Shown piece after piece: positions 51,290 to 58,999 of a DNA stretch of 64,000 bases (its first letter is position 1; each line of letters begins with the position of its first letter). Source of the stretch: Butyricimonas synergistica DSM 23225 (GTDB lineage Bacteria; Bacteroidota; Bacteroidia; Bacteroidales; Marinifilaceae); assembly GCF_000379665.1 (NCBI RefSeq), contig NZ_KB903373.1:62001-126000 (forward strand), in the 5' to 3' direction. The notes under the pieces were generated by a model. It made no database searches and had not been told where the DNA came from. It saw nothing but the letters and a program-made list of their open reading frames with translations. The position numbers and the translations under genes are program-made.

Positions 51290-51988
51290 ATGCAGTCAAT
51301 AGTTTCATCGGAGATATTTATAATCACCTTGGTTTGCGGGGTATATTTGATGGCGTTGTGGTTGTACCGGAAAACAAAGATTGCCTTGTTGCATCCTTTG
51401 TTGGTTTCGATTCCGGCTTTGTTGGGATTGATGAGCGTGTTGGAGATACGGTATGAAACGTTCCAGCAGGGGAGCCGGATGATTAATTTCTTGCTAGGAC
51501 CGTCCGTTGTTGCCTTGGGATTCGTGCTTTGGGAACAAGTGGAATACATGAAAAGTAACGCGGTTTCCATTTTAACTTCTATCTTTGTAGGTAGTCTGGT
51601 CGGTATCGTGAGTGTGATAGGCATTGCCCGTTGTATGGGAGCCGATCATGTGCTGATAGCCACCCTGGAACCGAAGTCTGTTACGACCCCGATAGCTATG
51701 GATGTCGCGGAAAAAGCCGGGGGAATACCGGCAATCGCGGCAGTGATTGTCATCGTGGTCGGTATTTTCGGGGGTATTGTAGGACCGTTCGTGTTGAACA
51801 AGTTGAATATCGATAGCAAGATAGCCCGCGGGTTATCGCTGGGAGCTGCTGCCCACGGGTTGGGGACTGCCCGGGCGATGGAATTGGGCGCTTTGGAAGG
51901 AGCTATCAGCGGGTTGGCGATCGGGTTGATGGGAGTGACTACCGCGATACTGGTCCCGGTTATTGAATGGATCATGTCATTGTTTTAG
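51290..51988 (+). CDS. LrgB/CidB-family membrane protein
   Basis: A 232-aa membrane protein with blocks LGPSVVALGFVLWEQVEYMK, ATLEPKSVTTPIAMDVAEKA, GIFGGIVGPFVLNKLNI and ARGLSLGAAAHGLGTARAME, characteristic of LrgB. It pairs with the upstream LrgA-like gene. The plant homologue (PLGG1) carries glycolate/glycerate, so a transport role is plausible. The exonuclease gene begins at the next base after its stop, indicating one operon. Confidence 0.93.
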   Translation: MQSIVSSEIFIITLVCGVYLMALWLYRKTKIALLHPLLVSIPALLGLMSVLEIRYETFQQGSRMINFLLGPSVVALGFVLWEQVEYMKSNAVSILTSIFVGSLVGIVSVIGIARCMGADHVLIATLEPKSVTTPIAMDVAEKAGGIPAIAAVIVIVVGIFGGIVGPFVLNKLNIDSKIARGLSLGAAAHGLGTARAMELGALEGAISGLAIGLMGVTTAILVPVIEWIMSLF

Positions 51989-52486
51989 ATGTTAAAGGAT
52001 TTTACGGCTATAGATTTCGAAACGGCTAACCGTTACCCGACAAGCGCTTGTTCTATCGGGATTGTCGTCGTGCGTGGCGGAAAGATCGCGGAGGAATTCT
52101 CGCATCTGATAAAGCCGGAACCGTTTTATTTTTACCGCAAATTCATCGAGATTCACGGGATTACCCCGAAGATGGTAGAGGAGGCGCCTTCGTTTTATGA
52201 TTTGTGGAGCGTGATGGGGCGCTATTTCGACACGCGGGCTTTGGTGGCTCATAATGCGGGGTTCGACATGAGCGTGTTGAAGGCTTGCCTGGAACGGGCG
52301 GATATTTATATCCCGATGCCCCCGTCCTATTGCACGTGCCGGCTTTCCCGCAAGCTGGTGAAGGGTTTGCCTAATTATAAATTGAATACCTTGTGCGATC
52401 ATTTCGGGATTGCACTGAATCACCACGAGGCATTGAGTGATGCCCGTGGTGCAGCAAAAATCATGATAGAACTCGGTCGGTTATAA
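51989..52486 (+). CDS. DEDDh 3'-5' exonuclease (DnaQ/epsilon-like)
   Basis: A 165-aa exonuclease of the DnaQ superfamily. ExoI motif FTAIDFETANRYPT (Asp/Glu), ExoII HNAGFDMSVL, ExoIII HHEALSDARGAA with the His-Asp of the DEDDh type. As a stand-alone protein it could proofread or trim DNA or RNA ends. Its 3' end overlaps the convergent PNP gene by 6 bp. It is the last gene of a pgeF-lrgA-lrgB-exonuclease run. Confidence 0.92.
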   Translation: MLKDFTAIDFETANRYPTSACSIGIVVVRGGKIAEEFSHLIKPEPFYFYRKFIEIHGITPKMVEEAPSFYDLWSVMGRYFDTRALVAHNAGFDMSVLKACLERADIYIPMPPSYCTCRLSRKLVKGLPNYKLNTLCDHFGIALNHHEALSDARGAAKIMIELGRL

Positions 52487-53293
52487 CCGGCTGATAATTT
52501 CTTTGAAGATAGCTCCCATGCGGGGTTGGGCGTGATTGCCCACGTCTTGTACTTCCGCGTGGTTCGTGTTGAGCAGTTCCGGACTGGCTGTACTGTTCGT
52601 GATGACAGACATCCCGAAGCATTCCATGCCCATGTGGCGAGCCACGATGATTTCCGGCACGGTAGACATTCCCACGGCATCCCCGCCGATAACACGGATC
52701 CAATGGTATTCCGCCGGAGTCTCGAAAGAAGGACCTTGCAATCCGGCATAAACGCCTTTCTGAAGTTTAATATCCAATTTTTTCCCGGCTTCCTCGGCGA
52801 GGGCTATCAGACGGGGGCTATATGCATCCGCCATACCCGGGAAACGGGGTCCCAGTTCGTCGATATTCTTTCCCCTGAGCGGGTGTTCCGGGAATAGGTT
52901 GATATGGTCGCGAATCACCATGAGATCGCCCACGAGATAGCCGGTATTCACCCCTCCTGCCGCGTTGGACACGAAGAGGGTCTTCACACCCAGGGCGTGC
53001 AGTACTCTCACGGGGAAAGTCACTTCCTGCATGGAATATCCCTCGTAATAGTGGAAGCGTCCTTGCATGGCAATCACTTTCTTGCCCCCGAACGTGCCGA
53101 TCAGCAATTGTCCCCGGTGTCCCTGTACCGTGGATACGGGGAAATGGGGAATAGCCATGTACGGGATGGCGTGTTCGATCTCGATGGATTTCCCGAGCTC
53201 TCCCAGTCCGGTGCCCAGGATAATCCCTATCGTGTGTGCGCCTTTGATGTAAGGCGCCAAGTATTGGCTACTTTCTTTTATCTTGTCTAACAT
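52481..53293 (-). CDS. punA: Purine nucleoside phosphorylase (trimeric, inosine/guanosine type)
   Basis: A 270-aa PNP/MTAP family enzyme that splits inosine or guanosine with phosphate into base and ribose-1-phosphate. Phosphate-site blocks GTGLGELGKSIE and GRFHYYEGYSMQ, SNAAGGVN, and the base-binding segment GPSFETPAEYHW / GGDAVGMSTVPEIIVARH. Length fits the low-molecular-weight trimeric type. The start overlaps the 3' end of lpxK by 26 bp, so they are coupled. Confidence 0.94.
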   Translation of the reverse strand: MLDKIKESSQYLAPYIKGAHTIGIILGTGLGELGKSIEIEHAIPYMAIPHFPVSTVQGHRGQLLIGTFGGKKVIAMQGRFHYYEGYSMQEVTFPVRVLHALGVKTLFVSNAAGGVNTGYLVGDLMVIRDHINLFPEHPLRGKNIDELGPRFPGMADAYSPRLIALAEEAGKKLDIKLQKGVYAGLQGPSFETPAEYHWIRVIGGDAVGMSTVPEIIVARHMGMECFGMSVITNSTASPELLNTNHAEVQDVGNHAQPRMGAIFKEIISRL

Positions 53294-54320
53294 AGTTGTA
53301 TATATTTTTAATGAGTTGGTCTTGTGACGTCAGGAATTCCGGTTCGATAGGAACGTAGAATATCCGTTGCCTGATTTCATCCGGAATGTTGCATAGGGCT
53401 AACCGAACGGCATCTTTCTCCGTGGTGAAAATGTACTTGTTCGGGTTGCCGATCTTGTTGTATTCCTGTGTGATCTGTTGTATGTCTGTTTCTCGGTAAT
53501 TGTGATGGTCCGGGAAAGAAACATGATGTATTTGGTTAGTTAATTTTTCAAGGTGTTCGATATAAGGTGCCGGTTGGGCAATTCCCGTCACGCACAAGAT
53601 AGCACAATCCGGGGTAATGGAACAACGGCTGCTCGTGTCCAGCGGGGTAATGTTCCCGTATTTCATCGTGGTAAACAGAAGTTGCTGGTAAGCCATTAGG
53701 TTCAAGTGCTTCGATATGATCCGCTTCTCGATGGGAGATATATTGGCAGGGCACTTCGTGACAATCACGTAATTTGCCCGGTCTTTGGCACTCTGTTTCT
53801 CGCGCAATCTGCCTAAAGGCAGAAGGCTGTCTTCATAGATCGGTCGGTTGTAATCGATCAGCAGGATGTTAATATCCGCCTTCACGTACCGGTGTTGGAA
53901 TCCGTCATCGAGGATTATAACATCCGGTTTCTCCGGCAATTGCATCAATTTTTTGATGCCCCTCACCCGGTTGGCGTCGACCGCCACGGTGATGTTCGGG
54001 AATTTATTTTTTATCTGCATGGGTTCGTCCCCGATTTCGCTGGCTGTGGATTGTTCGGTTGCCAGAACGAATCCCGAAGTTTTACGTTTGTAGCCCCGGC
54101 TCAGGCAGGCTACCCGGTAATCGTTTTTCAACACGTTGATTAATGCTTCCGTGTGGGGAGTCTTGCCCGTACCGCCCACGGTGATATTCCCTACACAGAT
54201 GATGGGGATATCAAATTCGTGTGTTTCCAGTATGCCTAGGTTGAACAGCCTGTTTCTGACGCTGACACTCAGTCCGTACAGGACGCTTAATGGCCATAAA
54301 GTAAGATATTTGAGCACCAT
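53268..54320 (-). CDS. lpxK: Tetraacyldisaccharide 4'-kinase
   Basis: A 350-aa inner-membrane-associated kinase that adds the 4'-phosphate of lipid A. N-terminal membrane-anchoring helix (LTLWPLSVLYGLSVSVRNRL), Walker A-type loop VGGTGKTPHTEALI near residue 48, and LDDGFQHRYVKADINILLID near residue 135. Present once, as expected. It follows sppA with a strong hairpin in the 66-bp gap and overlaps the PNP gene. Confidence 0.96.
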   Translation of the reverse strand: MVLKYLTLWPLSVLYGLSVSVRNRLFNLGILETHEFDIPIICVGNITVGGTGKTPHTEALINVLKNDYRVACLSRGYKRKTSGFVLATEQSTASEIGDEPMQIKNKFPNITVAVDANRVRGIKKLMQLPEKPDVIILDDGFQHRYVKADINILLIDYNRPIYEDSLLPLGRLREKQSAKDRANYVIVTKCPANISPIEKRIISKHLNLMAYQQLLFTTMKYGNITPLDTSSRCSITPDCAILCVTGIAQPAPYIEHLEKLTNQIHHVSFPDHHNYRETDIQQITQEYNKIGNPNKYIFTTEKDAVRLALCNIPDEIRQRIFYVPIEPEFLTSQDQLIKNIYNYVRQDKRK

Positions 54321-54337
54321 GCAGTATATTGTTTATT

Positions 54338-54371
54338 CCCCGGGCAAATGCCGAAAGACCTTTGCCCGGGG
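54338..54371 (-). terminator. Strong hairpin between sppA and lpxK
   Basis: CCCCGGGCAAA (54338-54348) with TTTGCCCGGGG (54361-54371), an 11-bp GC-rich stem and 12-nt loop. On the minus strand it lies 16 bp after the sppA stop and could end or attenuate read-through into lpxK. The following T tract is weak. Confidence 0.6.
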
Positions 54372-54386
54372 AGTTCGACATTCGCT

Positions 54387-56192
54387 TTAGTTGAACGTGA
54401 GATCGTAAGGTATTCTGGCTACCATCCCGTTGATTTTTAATAATTCTTTCTGACTACGGTATGTATCGTAGAATTCACCTAATTCCGCCTTGATGATCTT
54501 GGCTTTTACCGTTTCCGTGAGGTTGAGCAAGAGGTCTTCAAGCGTGTTGCGTTCAGCCGGAAGTTCCGTGATCTGGTATTCCGTGAGTCCGGCTTTTGCC
54601 GCGGCAATCTGTATGGCATCTTCCAACCCTCCCAGCACGTCAACCAGCCCGATAGTCAAGGCGTCCTCTCCGGTCCAAACTCGTCCTTGCGCGATCTCGT
54701 TCACTTCTTCTTTTGTCATGTGGCGACCTTGGCTCACCCGGTCGAGGAAAGAGTCGTAACCCCGGTTGATGTAATTTTGCATCACGTTTCTCTCGTAAGC
54801 GGTCAGCGGTCTGTCGCTGATCGGAATCGGGAGCGGGTAACCTCCGCCAAAATCACTGTGGTCATTGGTTTTAACCACTTCCGAGTTGATGCCTAGTTTA
54901 TCTTTAATCAATTTCTCCCCGCTGAATAATAACCCGAAAATCCCGATAGAACCGGTCAGTGTGGTCGGGTCGGCAACGATGGTATCGGCTGCACAGGAAA
55001 TGTAATACCCGCCGGAAGCGGCAACGTTCCCCATGGATGCAATCAATGGTTTCGTTTGAGCGGCAAGCTGAACTTCTTTCCAGATAATATCGGATGTCAA
55101 GGCACTTCCTCCCGGGGAGTTCACTCGCAGGACGATCGCCTTGATATTCTTGTCTTCCCGTGCTTTACGGATGGTTTGAGCCAGCTCCGGACCGATCGTT
55201 GTCGGTGATTGTTGGAAACCGATTTCCCCTTGTGCGTAGATAACGGCAATTTTGTCAGAGGCAAGATTGAGGGTCGGGAGTGCTGCGTTTTGGTATTTAT
55301 CCAAGCTAATCATAGACAATTGGGTAGAGTCCGAAATTCCGCAAGCGGCATTCAGTTTGCCGAGCATCTCGTATTCATAAAGTGTCCCGTCGAAGAAACC
55401 TTCTTTCACGAATTCTTCCGTGGGATATACCTGAAAATCGTTGGTCAGCCGGGTAATCTTCTCTATCGAAATATCACGCCTCTCGGAAATACCTTTGATG
55501 ATATTTCCCCATAGGGAATTGAGGTACGTCTGCACTTGCTCGCGGTTGGCATCACTCATGTGATCCTGTATGTAAGGTTCTACTGCCGATTTGAATTTTC
55601 CCACGCGGATCACTTCCGGTTGTACGCCGATCTTTTTCAACAAGTCTTTGTAGAAAGAGATGTTGGCAGACATACCCGTGAGCAATAACGGGGTTTCCGG
55701 GTTCACGAAAATACTGTCGGCTACCGTTGCCAGATAATAGCTTTTCTGGTCGTATCCCATGTTCGAGTAGCTGTATATGAATTTTCCGCTTTCCTTGAAT
55801 TTCAATAGGGCAGTTCGTATCTCATCGATTGTGGCGAGAGCCCCGAAGTTCGATTGAATTTCCGTCAGGTCAAGGTAAATACCCTTGATGCGGTCGTCTT
55901 TGCCGGCTCGGTCGATGTATTTCAGTATGTTGTTCAATCCCATCTGTTTATTCACGGTGAAGGTCATGATATTTAGGTTCTGTAACAGATTATCGGAAGC
56001 CCTGTCCGGGATCGGATCCCTGAAAGAGAGTTTCAAAATAGAATTATCCTTGAGAGTTACACTCTTGTTGCCCGCGAAATTAATGAGGCTGATGGAACTG
56101 ATGAACATGACCATGCAAATGACAAGCATAAACGTGTTCACGATAATGACGCCGACAATCGTTGCTAATAAATACTTTAGAAAGCTTTTCAT
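54387..56192 (-). CDS. sppA: Signal peptide peptidase SppA, long (67K) form
   Basis: A 601-aa membrane-anchored serine protease that degrades cleaved signal peptides. N-terminal membrane helix (about 8-35, IVGVIIVNTFMLVICMVMFI), two tandem ClpP/crotonase-like domains, with the catalytic Ser in MGNVAASGGYYISCAADTI in the second domain and the general-base Lys in the first, as in E. coli SppA. The candidate promoter (TACATTTG, minus strand) is at 56298-56291, about 100 bp upstream. Confidence 0.95.
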   Translation of the reverse strand: MKSFLKYLLATIVGVIIVNTFMLVICMVMFISSISLINFAGNKSVTLKDNSILKLSFRDPIPDRASDNLLQNLNIMTFTVNKQMGLNNILKYIDRAGKDDRIKGIYLDLTEIQSNFGALATIDEIRTALLKFKESGKFIYSYSNMGYDQKSYYLATVADSIFVNPETPLLLTGMSANISFYKDLLKKIGVQPEVIRVGKFKSAVEPYIQDHMSDANREQVQTYLNSLWGNIIKGISERRDISIEKITRLTNDFQVYPTEEFVKEGFFDGTLYEYEMLGKLNAACGISDSTQLSMISLDKYQNAALPTLNLASDKIAVIYAQGEIGFQQSPTTIGPELAQTIRKAREDKNIKAIVLRVNSPGGSALTSDIIWKEVQLAAQTKPLIASMGNVAASGGYYISCAADTIVADPTTLTGSIGIFGLLFSGEKLIKDKLGINSEVVKTNDHSDFGGGYPLPIPISDRPLTAYERNVMQNYINRGYDSFLDRVSQGRHMTKEEVNEIAQGRVWTGEDALTIGLVDVLGGLEDAIQIAAAKAGLTEYQITELPAERNTLEDLLLNLTETVKAKIIKAELGEFYDTYRSQKELLKINGMVARIPYDLTFN

Positions 56193-56290
56193 AATGTAGT
56201 TTTAATCGTTAATTATTTGTTATACAATAAACGAGATAGCTTTTTATTTTGGGTACGCGCAAATCATTTTTTAATAGAAAATGATTTTTA

Positions 56291-56298
56291 CAAATGTA
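56291..56298 (-). promoter_or_regulatory. -7 promoter element, candidate for sppA
   Basis: Minus strand TACATTTG, exact TAnnTTTG, about 100 bp before the sppA start. The rest of the 200-bp sppA-murA gap is AT-rich with no other feature noticed. Confidence 0.4.
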
Positions 56299-56392
56299 TG
56301 GATTAATTTTGGTCATGCAAATTTAAAATTGGTGTTGTTTTGTTTCTCTTCTAATTTTTGATAGTTTTACGTCGGAACAAAATAGATACGGA

Positions 56393-57700
56393 ATGAGTAA
56401 GTTTGAAGTTATAGGAGGGAAGCGGTTAAAAGGCGAACTGGTCCCTCAGGGAGCGAAAAATGAAGCGTTACAGGTGATATGTGCTTGTTTGCTGACGAAG
56501 GAAGAAGTGGTCATCAGTAATATTCCGGAGATCCTAGACGTGATCAAATTGATCGAGTTATTGAAGGGTATGGGGGTGCAGGTTGAACGTAGACAAAAGG
56601 GTGAATTTTCATTTAAAGCCGCTCATATCGACCTGAAATACTTGGAAACGGAAGAATTTTATAACAAGGCATCCAGCCTGCGTGGTTCCATTATGATACT
56701 TGGTCCCCTGCTGGCTATTCACGGTTTTGGGTTGGTGCCGAAGCCGGGAGGGGATAAGATCGGTCGGCGGCGTTTGGATACACACTTTCTGGGGTTCGAG
56801 AAATTGGGCGCTACTTTCGAGTACGATGGTACTAACGGGTGTTTCAAGGCGTCTGCCCAAAAACTCAAGGGCGCTTATATGCTGTTGGATGAGGCTTCCG
56901 TGACGGGAACCGCGAATATTATCATGGCGGCTGTTTTGGCAGAGGGGGTTACTACTATATACAATGCGGCTTGCGAGCCTTACGTGCAGCAGCTTTGCAA
57001 GATGTTGAACGCCATGGGAGCACGTATTTCGGGTATTGCCTCCAACCTGTTGACCATCGAGGGGGTCGAGAGTTTGGGTGGTTGCTGCCACCGTTGTTTG
57101 CCGGATATGATAGAGATTGGCAGTTACATAGGGCTTGCCGCTTTAACCCGCTCGGAAATCACGATCAAGGGTTGTGCTATTCCTCAGCTGGGGATTATCC
57201 CCAATGTTTTTCGTAAACTGGGTATTCGCATCGAAGAACGGGATGATGACCTGTATATCCCCCGGCAGGAGCATTACATGATAGAAGATTTTATCGACGG
57301 CTCCATTCTCACGGTTGCCGATGCCCCGTGGCCCGGCTTGACGCCCGACTTGTTGAGTGTCTTTCTAGTTGTGGCGACACAGGCAAAGGGTAGCGTGTTG
57401 GTACACCAGAAGATGTTCGAGAGCCGTTTGTTTTTCGTGGATAAATTGATTGACATGGGAGCGAAGATTATTCTTTGCGACCCGCACCGGGCGACGGTGA
57501 TCGGGCAGAATCATGAATCGCAATTGCGAGCCACGAAGATGACTTCCCCCGATATTCGTGCCGGAATCGCTTTGTTGATCGCCGCCTTGTCTGCCTCGGG
57601 AACCAGCGTCATCGACAATATCGACCAGATCGACCGGGGATACGAGCATATCGACGAGAAGTTGAACGCCATCGGGGCAGAGATCAGGAGAACGGAGTAA
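56393..57700 (+). CDS. murA: UDP-N-acetylglucosamine 1-carboxyvinyltransferase, Asp at the catalytic Cys position
   Basis: A 435-aa cytosolic enzyme for the first committed step of peptidoglycan synthesis (enolpyruvyl transfer from PEP to UDP-GlcNAc). Family blocks: GAKNEALQVICACLL (about 20-34), LRGSIMILGPLLAIHG, and GYEHIDEKLNAIGAEI at the end. At the loop where E. coli MurA has Cys115 (PGGCxIG), this protein reads PGGDKIGRRRLDTH, with Asp at about residue 121. Asp here keeps activity but removes the target of fosfomycin in other bacteria. The convergent folK gene is 12 bp away. Confidence 0.96.
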   Translation: MSKFEVIGGKRLKGELVPQGAKNEALQVICACLLTKEEVVISNIPEILDVIKLIELLKGMGVQVERRQKGEFSFKAAHIDLKYLETEEFYNKASSLRGSIMILGPLLAIHGFGLVPKPGGDKIGRRRLDTHFLGFEKLGATFEYDGTNGCFKASAQKLKGAYMLLDEASVTGTANIIMAAVLAEGVTTIYNAACEPYVQQLCKMLNAMGARISGIASNLLTIEGVESLGGCCHRCLPDMIEIGSYIGLAALTRSEITIKGCAIPQLGIIPNVFRKLGIRIEERDDDLYIPRQEHYMIEDFIDGSILTVADAPWPGLTPDLLSVFLVVATQAKGSVLVHQKMFESRLFFVDKLIDMGAKIILCDPHRATVIGQNHESQLRATKMTSPDIRAGIALLIAALSASGTSVIDNIDQIDRGYEHIDEKLNAIGAEIRRTE

Positions 57701-57702
57701 TG

Positions 57703-57724
57703 GAGGTGTGTTTCAACACGCCTC
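57703..57724. terminator. Hairpin between murA and folK
   Basis: GAGGTGTG (57703-57710) pairs with CACGCCTC (57717-57724), one G-T wobble, 6-nt loop. It overlaps the end of folK and lacks a T tract. Confidence 0.45.
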
Positions 57725-58198
57725 TATGATTTCGGTTTTCAAAGTATCCGGACTTTCCAGCAGGAGTTCGGATATTTTTTTGCCAAGAACGGGATGGATG
57801 AAGTCGGGCATGATTTCATTCAGCGGACACAAGACAAAGTTGCGTTGCGCCATTCTGGGATGAGGAACTGTCAGGCGAGGGGTATTGATGATTTGGGAAT
57901 CGCAGAACAGAATATCAATATCCATGGTACGGGAAGTGAATTGGGTTCCCGTGCGCACGCGTCCCAATTGTTTTTCCGTCGCCTGGCATTTGTCTAAAAC
58001 TTCTTCCGGGGTTAGTTCCGTGTTGTAAACCACGATTTGGTTGTAAAAGGGATTCTCGGATTCAAATCCCCACGGGGCGGTTTCGTAAAGGGAAGAACGG
58101 ATTTCGATCTTCCCTATGGTCGACATTTCTTTTATCGCTTCGTCAAGGAGAGCTTTGCGATCTCCTTGATTTCCACCGAAAATGAGAGTTACCAGCAT
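57713..58198 (-). CDS. folK: 6-hydroxymethyl-dihydropterin pyrophosphokinase
   Basis: A 161-aa HPPK that transfers pyrophosphate from ATP to 6-hydroxymethyl-7,8-dihydropterin in folate synthesis. N-terminal FGGNQGDRKALLDEAI, SSLYETAPWGFESENPFYNQ, and the catalytic block FTSRTMDIDILFCD followed by RLTVPHPRMAQRNFVLCPL. Normal length. It follows the DUF4290 gene on the same strand with a 28-bp gap. Confidence 0.96.
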   Translation of the reverse strand: MLVTLIFGGNQGDRKALLDEAIKEMSTIGKIEIRSSLYETAPWGFESENPFYNQIVVYNTELTPEEVLDKCQATEKQLGRVRTGTQFTSRTMDIDILFCDSQIINTPRLTVPHPRMAQRNFVLCPLNEIMPDFIHPVLGKKISELLLESPDTLKTEIIEAC

Positions 58199-58226
58199 CT
58201 GCCAATTTTGGATTTTTGGTTCAGAT

Positions 58227-58853
58227 TTAGTGTTTCTTGAAAGTATGCTTTCTGTTTTTTTGTTGCCTGTTATTATTGTTCGAAGGCTTTTTATTTGTCT
58301 TCTGTAACAAGTCTTTGGAATGTGACAACATCATACCTTCCGGCATTTCGATATTGCCCCCGTACAACGTGTTGATGTCATCGTATATTTGTTCGTCTTC
58401 CACGGAGTCCTTGTTCCAGGTAAGGAATGATTTTTTCATGTGGTTTGCCGTCAGTACGGTAAGAACTCTCTTGATCTCCGGGTCTTCGGTTTCCTTGATC
58501 TTTTCGATCAATCTTTCGGTCAACAACCCGTAGTGTCTGTACTTGATGCGGTGGTTGTTATACGGTAACCTTTCGGGCTTCTCTTCCAAGATCGCTTTAT
58601 CGGGAAGGGGGTAGGGGGCATCAATGTCGAGAGTGAAATTCGACATGATCATCAAGTGATCCCATAGTTTGTGCCTGAAATCCGGCACGTCCCGAAGGTG
58701 GGGATAAAGGTTACCCATCACGCTGATGATTGTCCTGGCAGCACGTGTACGTTCGTCTCTGTCTGTTATTGTTGCCAGGTGATCGATCATGATCTGTATA
58801 TTTCTTCCATATTCCGGAAGAATCAGTTTTTTTCTTTGGCTATTATAGTCCAT
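58227..58853 (-). CDS. DUF4290 family protein
   Basis: A 208-aa Bacteroidota-specific protein starting MDYNSQRKKLILPEYGRNIQ, the family's conserved opening, with LRDVPDFRHKLWDHLMIMS and a helix-rich middle, then a basic Asn/Lys-rich tail (KPSNNNNRQQKNRKHTFKKH). Function unknown. It is commonly found beside folK or murA in this phylum, as here (murA-folK-DUF4290). A TAnnTTTG element (TATATTTG, minus strand, 58978-58971) lies about 118 bp upstream. Confidence 0.92.
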   Translation of the reverse strand: MDYNSQRKKLILPEYGRNIQIMIDHLATITDRDERTRAARTIISVMGNLYPHLRDVPDFRHKLWDHLMIMSNFTLDIDAPYPLPDKAILEEKPERLPYNNHRIKYRHYGLLTERLIEKIKETEDPEIKRVLTVLTANHMKKSFLTWNKDSVEDEQIYDDINTLYGGNIEMPEGMMLSHSKDLLQKTNKKPSNNNNRQQKNRKHTFKKH

Positions 58854-58999
58854 TACAGGATAAGTTTTGTCTTTAAATTATTTATTTATAGGGAAACGCC
58901 GGAAAAATAATTTCGCTATACCGGAATCACTGTCCCTCGCTGTATTTATTATAGAATTTAGAATATGCTGCAAATATAATATTTTTTATTTATAAGTCG

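Noticed and set aside
50915-51988. Holin/antiholin pair as phage lysis genes
   Set aside because: The two genes match the chromosomal LrgA/LrgB families and sit in a housekeeping run without any phage gene.
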